A stretch of 52,892 bases of DNA from Planctomycetota bacterium (GTDB lineage: Bacteria > Planctomycetota > Phycisphaerae > WQYP01), in NCBI GenBank assembly GCA_021790385.1, contig JAJYDW010000020.1:1-52892 (forward strand), written 5' to 3'. How positions within the stretch are numbered: the stretch's first letter is position 1; each line of letters begins with the position of its first letter. The translations under genes were made by a program, and so were the position numbers. The notes below the pieces were generated by a model. The model was given only the letters and a program-made list of their open reading frames with translations. It searched no databases and had not been told where the DNA came from. Below are positions 1 through 8,205 of this stretch, piece after piece.

Positions 1-2
1 AG

Positions 3-431
3 ATCGTGGGATTCGACAGCAGCGATACCTTGGAGATGGAAGGCGTGATCCGGGCCGGAGCCCAGGCGATCAAGCAATTACCTGCTGGAGCCTATGCGGT
101 GCACCATTCGGATCGGGGCAGCCAATATTGTAGCCAGGCGTATATCAAGCAGTTGCAGGCCGCGGAGCTGGGAATAAGCATGACGGAAGAGAGTCACTGT
201 TACGAGAATGGGAAAGCGGAACGACTCAACGGGATACTCAAGCAGGAACTGGGGATGGGGATCAGCTTTAGCCGCAAGGCGATGGTGGGTCCCGCGGTGG
301 CGGAGGCGGTAGCGATATACAACCAATGCCGCCCGCACGGAAAGCTCAAGATGCGTGTTCCCCAGCAGGTGCACAGCGATGGGATAATACCCCAGACGGT
401 AAGGCCAAAACCGGCAGGCGATACGGCGTGA
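3..431 (+). CDS. IS3-family transposase OrfB, 3' part
   Basis: C-terminal part of a DDE (rve) integrase-type transposase that cuts and joins insertion sequence ends. The frame is open from the left edge, so the true start lies outside the window. Visible are the second catalytic Asp in HHSDRGSQY and the catalytic Glu in the ENGKAERLNGILKQE segment, followed by the usual YNQCRPH motif near the C-terminus. This motif order matches the OrfB of IS3-group elements. The stop lies about 170 bp before a candidate terminal repeat ending in TTGACA, so the element probably ends just before the thioredoxin-MerC gene. Only one element end is visible, so the exact IS group cannot be named. Confidence 0.9.
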   Translation: MVGFDSSDTLEMEGVIRAGAQAIKQLPAGAYAVHHSDRGSQYCSQAYIKQLQAAELGISMTEESHCYENGKAERLNGILKQELGMGISFSRKAMVGPAVAEAVAIYNQCRPHGKLKMRVPQQVHSDGIIPQTVRPKPAGDTA

Positions 432-470
432 CAGAAGGTCCGGCACGAGGACGGAAAACCGCGCCGCGTA

Positions 471-520
471 GGGGCGTCTGCTGGGCTGCGGTCGGGCTCG
501 CTGCGCAGCGCAGACGCCCC
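471..520. repeat. 11-bp inverted repeat downstream of the transposase gene
   Basis: GGGGCGTCTGC (471-481) is perfectly complementary to GCAGACGCCCC (510-520), with a 28-nt GC-rich loop that can fold further. It lies between the transposase stop and the presumed IS end. There is no T-run after it, so it is not a typical intrinsic terminator. A subterminal hairpin of the element is more likely. Confidence 0.65.
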
Positions 521-570
521 CATGCTATCCCTCGAAGGAAGCTAAACTTGGATGGGAACAATGAACAATA

Positions 571-599
571 ATGTGACAACTTTAGACCAGGACTTGACA
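571..599. mobile_element. Candidate right end of the IS3-type element
   Basis: The stretch ending in GACTTGACA carries the terminal CA expected of IS3-family right ends. It sits after the transposase and 11 nt before the next start codon. The left end is outside the window, so the inverted repeat cannot be confirmed. The last six bases, TTGACA, equal a consensus -35 box pointing outward, but no good -10 box follows at 16-18 nt. Confidence 0.4.
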
Positions 600-609
600 G
601 AGTTAGTCG

Positions 610-1422
610 ATGCGACTGGTTGAATCAGCCAATAGCGATGTCGCTCAATCCTCGCCACGCGTAGAACTGATCTTTGATGGCGGTTGCCCGAACGTGCGGG
701 CTGCTCGTGAATCTCTGCATGCGGCGCTGGAGCAATGCGGCCTGCCGACCTCATGGACCGAGTATCAGCACAATGACTCTGCCTGTCCTGAATATGCATG
801 CCATTGTGGTTCGCCGGCCATTTTCGTTTACGGTTGAGATATTTATCCGGCCGGCACCAGAGGTGGAAATTGCCACCTTGATCCGACCGACGATGGCCGT
901 GGCTTTTCCGGTGTGCCGTCGATGGAACTGCTGTTGGAGGCGCTGGGCAGTGGGCGCTCGCATTCCGCGCCGGGTCGTGCGGCCAGCAACACGCTTTCGC
1001 GCCACGCCGCCCATCGTTGGGGCGGTTTGGCGGCCTTGCCGGCCCTTTTTGCAGGGGCCATTATTCCGCGCGTATGCCCGGCGTGCTGGTCGGCTTATGC
1101 AGGGTTGCTTTCGGCCATTGGCCTGGGCTTTTTAACAAGCATGAAAATCCTCCTGCCGGAGATGCTTGTTGGTCTGCTGCTGGCCTTAGGCTTACTGGCA
1201 TGGAAAGCAAACCATCGCCGCGGTTATTTGCCATTTCTCTTGGGTGCCATCGCATCGGTGCTGGTACTGTACCGCGTGTTCTACATCGATAGTACCACTG
1301 TCTACTACTGCGGCATTCTCCTTCTGCTGGCCTCATGTATCTGGAACGCCTGGCCGCGACGGATCGGGCTTGCATGCAAACATTGCAGAGCGGCGGATGA
1401 GAACGTCTCGTTTCGCGCATAA
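610..1422 (+). pseudogene. Thioredoxin-like/MerC-like membrane protein interrupted by in-frame TGA
   Basis: One 271-codon frame broken at codon 76 by TGA (835-837). Codons 1-75 encode a thioredoxin-fold domain with Cys26 in GGCPNV and the GSPAIFVYG segment typical of small mercury/arsenic-linked Trx-like proteins. After the TGA the same frame runs on with coding character to 1422. It ends the Trx domain (GVPSMELLLEAL) and then gives about four membrane segments with C156-P-A-C159, as in MerC-type metal carriers. An uninterrupted protein would be a Trx-MerC fusion passing a thiophilic ion to the membrane. The TGA may be a nonsense mutation (CGA to TGA), a sequence error, or a recoded codon. 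ATG 913 could restart the membrane half. The IS end lies 10 nt upstream, with no clear Shine-Dalgarno site, so the native 5' region may be lost. Confidence 0.7.
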
Positions 1423-1545
1423 GGACTGATTCATCTCAAAATGGGCACACGTAAGATTCCCAGACTGAGTGCGACTAAATATAACAACGGTGTTGGTTGC
1501 TCCGCGGGGGCAGCCGGTTCGTGGAATATCTGGTCAAGGGGTTAT

Positions 1546-2973
1546 ATGCAGGCCGATTCGCAAAAAAGTTCGCCGTGGACCGTTCTGGATACTCTCCGCT
1601 GGAGCCGGTTTCACACTATGCTGACGCTGGCGCTGGGCATTGGATGGCTCTTTGACGCTTTCGAAGTCAATCTGACCGGCGGCCTGTTGGGCATTCTTAA
1701 GTCCCAGTGGCATTTATCCAATGCGCAAGCGTCACTTATCACGTCAGTGTGGTTGGCCGGAATCATGGTCGGAGCCGTGCTATTTGGTTATCTGGCCGAT
1801 CGGTTTGGGCGTAAGAAGCTCTTCCTGTTGACGCTGACTGTTTACTCCGTCTGCACGCTGTGTTCGGCCCTTTCGCCGGGGTTTACGTCGTTCATGTTGT
1901 TCCGCTTTCTCACGGCCATCGGCGTGGGCGCGGAATATTCCGCGATTAACGGGGCAATCAGCGAATTGCTGCCGGCAAAACATCGCGGGCGGGCGGCGGC
2001 CATTGTCATGAATTTCTGGCCGGTGGGGGCATTGCTGGCAGCCCTGGTGAGCATCCTGTTTTTGACTCTGATTCCGAAACAGGCAATCGCTTGGCGGGTA
2101 GGGTTTGCGCTGGGGGCGATAGGCGGTTTGTTTGTGGCCTATTTTCGCCGCGTGCTGCCGGAATCGCCGCGTTGGCTGCTTTCGCGCGGGTGGTCGGAGG
2201 CGGCCGGACAAGTTGTGGATGACATTGCACGAGCCGCGGGACAACAACCGAAAGGTCAAGCCGCGGCGCTATGGCCAACCGTGAGATCATCAGTCAATAA
2301 CCGTGCACGGAGCGTTATCACCGATCTGCGGGAATTGCTTGTTCGTTATCCGTATCGGCTGATGTTGGGAGCCACCCTGGACCTCTCTGAAGCCTTCGGC
2401 TATTACGGCTTATTCACCTTTCTGGCGTTGGTGATATTGCCACAGGTGCATATCGCCAACAGCCAGATGCCATGGTTTTACTTCCTGGGGAATGTCGGTG
2501 CACTTGCCGGCGGTCTTTTGATGGCTTGGAAATTCGACCGGTTGGGCCGCAAGCGAACCGTAACCTTGTTTTATACGCTGGCGGCGCTGACGAGCTTGCT
2601 CATGGCACCGGTGGCGGCAACACATTCGCCGCTGTTGGTCTTGATTGTGTTCATGGCGGCGAATTTCTGTGCCACGGGGGCGTGGACGAGTGCGTATCCG
2701 ACATTTTCAGAAATATTTCCCACCCATTTGCGGGCCACGGGCATCGGCGTTTCGGTGGCGGTAGGACGCATAGGTGCCATCGCCTCTGGCCCGTTGCTGA
2801 TGGCCGTGTCTCAATCAGCATGGGGCAACGCAGGCGTATTCGGTTTGATGGGGTTTCTTTGGCTGGCCGGAGCATTGGCCATGATTCCGTGGGGTCTTTG
2901 GGGAATCGAAGGCGCAGGCGTTTCGTTGGAGACGATCGTACAACCTGTTGTCGCATCGGCGGAAAGGTGCTGA
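1546..2973 (+). CDS. MFS transporter of the arsenosugar-type cluster
   Basis: Twelve-helix major facilitator superfamily carrier, 475 aa. The motif-A loop GYLADRFGRKKLF between helices 2 and 3 and its repeat FDRLGRKRTV in the second half are clear, as is the RFLTAIGVGAEY segment seen in sugar/organic acid porters. Start ATG 1546 is chosen over the upstream ATG 1441: AAGGGG (1536-1541) precedes it, and the 35 extra residues look non-coding. The next gene (ArsS fusion) starts 1 nt after its stop, so the two are co-transcribed. The substrate cannot be read from the sequence. Export of an arsenic-containing product, or uptake of a precursor, is inferred from position only. Confidence 0.88.
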   Translation: MQADSQKSSPWTVLDTLRWSRFHTMLTLALGIGWLFDAFEVNLTGGLLGILKSQWHLSNAQASLITSVWLAGIMVGAVLFGYLADRFGRKKLFLLTLTVYSVCTLCSALSPGFTSFMLFRFLTAIGVGAEYSAINGAISELLPAKHRGRAAAIVMNFWPVGALLAALVSILFLTLIPKQAIAWRVGFALGAIGGLFVAYFRRVLPESPRWLLSRGWSEAAGQVVDDIARAAGQQPKGQAAALWPTVRSSVNNRARSVITDLRELLVRYPYRLMLGATLDLSEAFGYYGLFTFLALVILPQVHIANSQMPWFYFLGNVGALAGGLLMAWKFDRLGRKRTVTLFYTLAALTSLLMAPVAATHSPLLVLIVFMAANFCATGAWTSAYPTFSEIFPTHLRATGIGVSVAVGRIGAIASGPLLMAVSQSAWGNAGVFGLMGFLWLAGALAMIPWGLWGIEGAGVSLETIVQPVVASAERC

Positions 2974-2974
2974 G

Positions 2975-4861
2975 ATGATTCAAGGTATGACCACAGATGC
3001 CAATTATGTGCAGCCAGCGGTTCGTATCGCCTTGATGGGAGGCGCGTATGGAAATGTGCCAGCGTTTCAAGCGTGTTTGGACGATGCCCGCCGACAGAGA
3101 TGTTCGATCCGGGCCTTTCTCGGCGATGCCATCGGTTGCTGCGGACACAGTGATGAAATCCTGGACCTGATCCGTGCGGAGTTCGAAATCGTGGTTGCCG
3201 GCAATCACGAGCAGCAGGCGGCAGCCGGGAATAATGGCTGCGGATGTGGTTATTCGTCGGCAGAAGATGAACAAGCCAGTTGCCAGGCATTCGCTTTTGC
3301 CGACAAGGAGCTTTCCGAAAATCACCGCCGATGGCTGGCCATGTGGCCAAACGAGCACCGGCTGGACACGCCTGCCGGCACAATGCTTCTCTGCCATGGC
3401 AGCCCGCGCAAAACCAATGAATTCCTCTATGAGTCGAACTTTTGCGATACGCAGTTGCGGGATATGTTGGAAGCTGCCGGGGTCTGCGGATTCGTCTGTA
3501 CGCATTCGGGTATTCCTTGGTTGCGGGACCTAAGCGAGGCAGGGTTTGCGGCCAACTGCGGCGTCGTCGGCAAACCGGATCATGACGGTGATCCGGCAGT
3601 GCACTACCTGATTCTGGAGCTTACTGAAGATGCCGTGACGGCGGAAATCCGTCGCGTGGAGTATGACCACGAAGGCTGGGCAACTCAACTTCGCCACGAA
3701 GGTGTTGACGTAGTATTCGTAGAACCACTTATTACCGGGATATGGACGGTGGGTGTTAAAAGCTTGCCGCCAGTTGAGCAGATTGTTCATCGTAGGCCCG
3801 CCGGAGGCCGTCGGCGGTTAAACTGGCGTAAGGCCGGAACAACCGGCCCAAGTTTACTCTTGCCGATATTGCCCGCTGAGAATCGATTTGATCGCCAATT
3901 GATCCGCACAGGCGTGGCAGCTTTGAAGCCGCTGTGCGTCAAGACCGTTCAGGTCAACGTCGGCCTGAAATGCAACCTGGCGTGTCACCATTGCCATGTC
4001 GAATCATCGCCTGCCCGCACTGAAGAAATGACGTGGGAAACCATGCAATGGGTGCTGGCAGCGGCGTACAAGGCGGGAGCGGAGACCATTGATATCACCG
4101 GCGGAGCGCCAGAGATGAATCCAAAATTCCGACGATTTGTCGATGTCGCCCTGCAGCAAGGGTATGCAGTGATGGTTCGCACCAATTTGACCATCATGAA
4201 CAAAGATGGCTATACGGATTTACCGCAATTTTATGCGTCCCGCGGGGTTCACCTGGTGGCGTCACTGCCATGCTATCTGGAAACGAATGTGGATCGGCAG
4301 CGCGGCCGGCATGTTTATCAGGAGAGCATCGAAATTATTCAACGACTCAATGCTGTGGGCTATGGCATCCGGGAAAACTTGCCGCTGGATCTGGTTTACA
4401 ACCCCGGCGGACCATCGCTCCCGCCTGAACAGACGGCGTTGGAAGAGGCGTATCGCCGCGAACTCGGCCAACAGTTTGATATTCGTTTCACGCACTTGTA
4501 TACAATTACGAATCTGCCTATCGGCCGATTTTTGAACGATCTTGAGCGCCAAGGCTATGCCCGGCAATACCAGGACCTGCTGGAACGGACGTTCAACCCG
4601 GATACGCTTGATGGCCTGATGTGTCGACATCAGTTGCATGTCGGCTGGGATGGAACGGTTTATGACTGTGATTTCAATTATGCGCTGAAGTTGCCAGCCG
4701 GTTCCGGTCATATCCGAGATTTTGATCCAGCAGACTTCCTGACGCGACAGATCATCACCGGTGGGCATTGCTTCGGATGTACGGCCGGCGGTGGATCTTC
4801 CTGCGGCGGCAGCCTTGTATCGGACTCTGCATCGGCCTGTAAGAATTCAGCCGTTGTTTAG
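2975..4861 (+). CDS. arsS: Metallophosphoesterase-like domain fused to ArsS radical SAM protein
   Basis: 628 aa. Residues about 15-250 resemble YfcE/ApaH-type calcineurin phosphoesterases: a strand followed by GGAYGN, then FLGDAIG, GNHE, CHGSP and THSGIP. The first metal-ligand pair D-x-H is replaced by G23-x-Y25, so metal site 1 is probably lost. After a basic linker, residues about 300-628 match the radical SAM protein ArsS, associated with arsenosugar formation. The CxxxCxxC cluster is C333, C337 and C340 in KCNLACHHCHVES, and the C-terminus carries the family's Cys-rich CFGCTAGGGSSCGG. Many ArsS proteins are selenoproteins; this one has Cys throughout. Start ATG 2975 has GGAAAGG upstream and lies directly after the MFS stop. 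ArsS is normally a stand-alone protein of about 330 aa, so this is a fusion. The phosphoesterase domain may act as a scaffold or a nucleotide-binding partner (inference). Confidence 0.88.
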   Translation: MIQGMTTDANYVQPAVRIALMGGAYGNVPAFQACLDDARRQRCSIRAFLGDAIGCCGHSDEILDLIRAEFEIVVAGNHEQQAAAGNNGCGCGYSSAEDEQASCQAFAFADKELSENHRRWLAMWPNEHRLDTPAGTMLLCHGSPRKTNEFLYESNFCDTQLRDMLEAAGVCGFVCTHSGIPWLRDLSEAGFAANCGVVGKPDHDGDPAVHYLILELTEDAVTAEIRRVEYDHEGWATQLRHEGVDVVFVEPLITGIWTVGVKSLPPVEQIVHRRPAGGRRRLNWRKAGTTGPSLLLPILPAENRFDRQLIRTGVAALKPLCVKTVQVNVGLKCNLACHHCHVESSPARTEEMTWETMQWVLAAAYKAGAETIDITGGAPEMNPKFRRFVDVALQQGYAVMVRTNLTIMNKDGYTDLPQFYASRGVHLVASLPCYLETNVDRQRGRHVYQESIEIIQRLNAVGYGIRENLPLDLVYNPGGPSLPPEQTALEEAYRRELGQQFDIRFTHLYTITNLPIGRFLNDLERQGYARQYQDLLERTFNPDTLDGLMCRHQLHVGWDGTVYDCDFNYALKLPAGSGHIRDFDPADFLTRQIITGGHCFGCTAGGGSSCGGSLVSDSASACKNSAVV

Positions 4862-4936
4862 ACCAATCCATCAGTAATACGTGGCGCAACTCCATCAGAC
4901 GCGCGGCGGCAGGTGCAAAGGCTCAAGGGTTTGATC

Positions 4937-6544
4937 ATGGCAGAAACATCGTCACGGCTGTCGCAGGTTGTTCAATGGACGGCGCTGATCGTGATCGCGG
5001 CTTGCGTCGTCGTTATGGCGAGAATTTTGCCGATCGGGTCTGGGATTACTCTTTTGCGCAGCAGCTTGGAGGGCTGGGGATTTCTGGGAATACTGCTGTT
5101 TGTTTTGCTGTACATCATTTCGACGGTGCTGTTAATTCCCGGTTCGGCACTCACTGCATTGGCGGGCGTGGTATTTGGAATCTGGCGAGGAACGTTGATC
5201 GTCTCCTTGGGGGCGACGGTGGGTGCATCTGTGGCATTTTTACTGGGGAGATATGCATTTCGCAGCGCCATCGAACGCCGACTGGCCGCCAAGCCGCGAT
5301 TTGCAGCCATTGATAAGGCGGTTACCGCGCGCGGATGGGTGATCGTGGCGCTGCTGCGGCTTTCGCCGATCGTCCCGTTCAACTTAAGCAATTACTTTTT
5401 CGGTCTTACCGGGGTTGGCTTCTGGCGTTACGCCGTTGCCAGTTGGCTGTGTATGCTGCCGGGAACACTGTTGTATGTTTATCTCGGCTACACCGCCGGT
5501 GCCGCGGTCGGTGCCGGTGGGGTGACCGGCCCGCTGCACTGGGCCTTGCTGCTCTCTGGACTGGCGCTGGTTGCGGCGGTGAGCATTTATGTTACGCGTA
5601 TGGCCCGGCAGGCGCTGGCGTCAGCATCGAAATCAGGAGTTGTGGAAATGAGTATCAGCAATTCAGATACACGAACCCCGACCGGTACCTGGTCCAGCCG
5701 CACCATCGTTCTGACGGCGTCGGCCATTGTGATGCTTGGGCTGACGGCCTGTACGTGGTTTAATCGCGGTGCGCTGGCCGGCTTATTCGGCCCGCCGCCG
5801 GTGAAGTCCGTAAACAAATTCAAGTCCGATCTAAATGGGCCGCAATTCAGCAATGCGCTGTTCAACCGGGTGGTTGGACGGTATGTGGAACCAGGCGGTT
5901 GGGTGGATTATCCGTCGCTTGCGGATCATCCGAAAAATCTCAATGCCTACATCGCGCAACTGGCCCAGGCACCATTTGCAAAGCTCGGACGAAACAACAA
6001 ACTGGCGCTGCTGATTAATGCGTATAACGCTTTTACACTGCGACTGATTCTGGATCACTATCCGGACATCCGGTCGATTCGGGATATTCCCGCGGATAAA
6101 CGTTGGGCATGGGTTCATTGGAATATTGGCGGTAAACTTTACAGCCTTGAGCAGATCGAACTGATGCTGCGTCGTGATTTCGCCGATCAGCGTATTCATT
6201 TCGCAATCAACTGTGCGTCAATTGGTTGTCCGCCATTGCGTCGCCAGGCCTATGAAGCGGCGACGATCAACGCGCAACTGAATAGACAGGTTCAAATTGT
6301 CAACAACGATCGGCGATGGGTGTGGCTTTCGCGCGATGGCCATACGCTGCACCTGACCGAAATTTATCTTTGGTACCATGGCGACTTCAAACAGGCCTCC
6401 GGTTCGGTGCTCAAGTTTGTGGCAAGATCTAATACGGGTGTTGCCGCCACTTTATCCGCCGGGCGCGCACCCCGTGTAGTGTTTATGCCCTACAACTGGA
6501 ATTTGGACAGTATTGGGAATAAATCGGCACAGGGGAGGAAATAA
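4937..6544 (+). CDS. TVP38/TMEM64 (DedA-like) membrane protein fused to DUF547 domain
   Basis: 535 aa. Residues 1-237 are a TVP38/TMEM64 (SNARE-associated/DedA-like) membrane domain with about six hydrophobic helices and the family segment ALTALAGVVFGIWRG. Residues about 290-510 are a DUF547 domain, with LLINAYNAFTLRLIL and HFAINCASIGCPPL. Codon 238 is an ATG (5648) preceded by AGGAG (5635-5639) at 8 nt spacing. It is followed by a lipoprotein-type signal ending LGLTAC. The DUF547 part could therefore also be made separately as a lipoprotein. These families often occur as separate neighbours in ArsS clusters; here they are one frame. Start ATG 4937 has AAGGG (4925-4929). The biochemical roles of both domains are unknown; transport or membrane handling of the product is inferred. 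Confidence 0.85.
   Translation: MAETSSRLSQVVQWTALIVIAACVVVMARILPIGSGITLLRSSLEGWGFLGILLFVLLYIISTVLLIPGSALTALAGVVFGIWRGTLIVSLGATVGASVAFLLGRYAFRSAIERRLAAKPRFAAIDKAVTARGWVIVALLRLSPIVPFNLSNYFFGLTGVGFWRYAVASWLCMLPGTLLYVYLGYTAGAAVGAGGVTGPLHWALLLSGLALVAAVSIYVTRMARQALASASKSGVVEMSISNSDTRTPTGTWSSRTIVLTASAIVMLGLTACTWFNRGALAGLFGPPPVKSVNKFKSDLNGPQFSNALFNRVVGRYVEPGGWVDYPSLADHPKNLNAYIAQLAQAPFAKLGRNNKLALLINAYNAFTLRLILDHYPDIRSIRDIPADKRWAWVHWNIGGKLYSLEQIELMLRRDFADQRIHFAINCASIGCPPLRRQAYEAATINAQLNRQVQIVNNDRRWVWLSRDGHTLHLTEIYLWYHGDFKQASGSVLKFVARSNTGVAATLSAGRAPRVVFMPYNWNLDSIGNKSAQGRK
5635..5650 (+). promoter_or_regulatory. Internal Shine-Dalgarno and ATG inside the TVP38-DUF547 fusion
   Basis: AGGAG (5635-5639) lies 8 nt before ATG 5648, in frame with the fusion. 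The peptide that would start here has a short polar N-terminus, a hydrophobic core and a lipobox ending in Cys (LTAC). These are the features of an independent lipoprotein start rather than of a linker. Confidence 0.55.
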
Positions 6545-6546
6545 TT

Positions 6547-8082
6547 GTGGCGATCGAGACTTTGGTAGAGATTCCATCACTTTCTCCGCTGGATCAGTAC
6601 AATCAGCAGCTTGTACAGAATGTACATCCGCCGGAATGGGTCAATCCGGCCCCCAAACCGTGCTACGACATGGTGGTGATTGGTGCGGGTACCGCTGGCC
6701 TGATTTGTGCCGCCGGAGCCGCGGGCCTGGGAGCCACGGTAGCTTTGGTCGAAAAGAGCCTGATGGGTGGGGACTGTCTGAATGTGGGTTGCGTGCCTTC
6801 CAAAGCCCTTCTTCGTGCGGCGCGGGCTTGCCACGATGTTCGCGAAGCCGGCTCTTTCGGTGTGCGACTGCGGGGGTCAGTAGAAGTGGACTTTGCGGCG
6901 GTTATGGAGCGACTTCGCAAGTTGCGGGCGGACTTAAGTGGTCATGATTCCGCCCAGCGATTCCGTGATCTGGGCGTCGATGTATTTATTGGCGAAGGAC
7001 ACTTCATTGATCGCCGGTCCATCGGCGTGGGGTCGCAGGTGTTACGGTTCAGCAAGGCAGTAATTGCCACCGGTGCCCGCGCCGTTGATCTGCCTATTCC
7101 CGGTCTGGCCAAGGCCGGCTACCTGACCAATGAAAATGTCTTTTGTCTAACTTCACGGCCGGCCCGCCTGGCGGTCATTGGCGGCGGGCCGATTGGCTGC
7201 GAATTAGCCCAGGCGTTCTCCAGGCTTGGCTCGCAGGTCTTTTTGTTGGAACAGCAGCGGCAGTTGTTACCGCGAGAAGATCGGGACGCCGCTGCAATTA
7301 TTGAAAAGTCGCTTGTTCATGATGGAGTCACAATCAATTGCTGCTGCCATATCAAAGCAGTGATGGTGCGCGATGGCAGGAAATACCTGGCATTGGAATG
7401 TCCGGACTCCAGCGGTGAGTTATGCGTAGATGAGATTCTCATCGGCGTCGGCCGGGAACCCAATGTAGAAGGTTTGAATTTAGAGGCGGCGGGTGTCGGA
7501 TACGACAAACGCGGCGTCCAAGTGGATGATTGTCTACGCACCTCCAACCGGCGGATTTATGCCGCCGGCGATATTTGCAGCCCATTCAAATTTACCCATG
7601 CCGCTGATGCTATGGCCCGCATCGTCATCCAGAATGCACTGTTTCTGGGTCGTAAAAGAGCCGGCTCGCAGACGATTCCCTGGTGCACCTATACCGATCC
7701 AGAAGTGGCGCATGTGGGGTTGTATTCCGCCGATGCTGAAAAACTCGGCCTCGCTGTCGATACGGTATCGGTGCCGCTGGAAGAAGTGGATCGGGCCGTA
7801 TTGGATTCCGAAACCGCCGGGTTTCTGAAAGTGCACGTGCAGAAAGGTTCGGGTCGTATTCTGGGTGCCACGCTGGTAGCCCGCCATGCCGGGGACATAC
7901 TTTCGGAAATCACACTGGCGATGCAGGCGAAGATGCCCTTGGGAAAGCTTGCCTCGGTGATCCATCCCTATCCCACCCAGGCTGTGGTCATCAAGCAGGC
8001 GGCGGATGCGTACATCCGAAGGCGTTTAACGCCACAGGTCAAGAAACTGCTCGGATTGATTCTCAAGATAACTCGATGGTGA
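6547..8082 (+). CDS. Mercuric reductase-like FAD/NAD(P) disulfide oxidoreductase
   Basis: 511 aa, class I pyridine nucleotide-disulfide oxidoreductase. Visible: FAD-binding VIGAGTAGL near residue 42, the redox-active pair in GGDCLNVGCVPSK, the NAD(P) fold VIGGGPIGCE, the second FAD motif IYAAGDI and a C-terminal dimerisation domain with the HPYPTQA segment. The N-terminal HMA domain and the C-terminal vicinal Cys pair of true MerA are absent, so mercury reduction is not assured. Reduction of a disulfide or of a thiol-bound metalloid is as likely. GTG start at 6547 with AGGGGAGG upstream, 2 nt after the preceding stop, so it is in the same operon. In ArsS clusters such a flavoprotein commonly sits beside TVP38 and DUF547 genes. 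Confidence 0.9.
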   Translation: MAIETLVEIPSLSPLDQYNQQLVQNVHPPEWVNPAPKPCYDMVVIGAGTAGLICAAGAAGLGATVALVEKSLMGGDCLNVGCVPSKALLRAARACHDVREAGSFGVRLRGSVEVDFAAVMERLRKLRADLSGHDSAQRFRDLGVDVFIGEGHFIDRRSIGVGSQVLRFSKAVIATGARAVDLPIPGLAKAGYLTNENVFCLTSRPARLAVIGGGPIGCELAQAFSRLGSQVFLLEQQRQLLPREDRDAAAIIEKSLVHDGVTINCCCHIKAVMVRDGRKYLALECPDSSGELCVDEILIGVGREPNVEGLNLEAAGVGYDKRGVQVDDCLRTSNRRIYAAGDICSPFKFTHAADAMARIVIQNALFLGRKRAGSQTIPWCTYTDPEVAHVGLYSADAEKLGLAVDTVSVPLEEVDRAVLDSETAGFLKVHVQKGSGRILGATLVARHAGDILSEITLAMQAKMPLGKLASVIHPYPTQAVVIKQAADAYIRRRLTPQVKKLLGLILKITRW

Positions 8083-8205
8083 TACTTTCGCCGTGTTGAT
8101 CAAGGATCGCCACCTGGTTTTCTGTACGCATCGCGTTAGAACTGGCGTTGTGTTGCGACTTACAGAGTGTTCATATGTCTAGGCTACAAAATCAGGAGAA
8201 ATCCA

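Noticed and set aside
838-912. Bacterial SECIS element after TGA 835
   Set aside because: A hairpin exists, but its loop AAATTG lacks the usual early G and the codon is not at a redox position; kept only as a possibility in the finding.
2651-3505. 284-codon minus-strand frame over MFS and ArsS genes
   Set aside because: Opposes two well-supported genes and has no family features.
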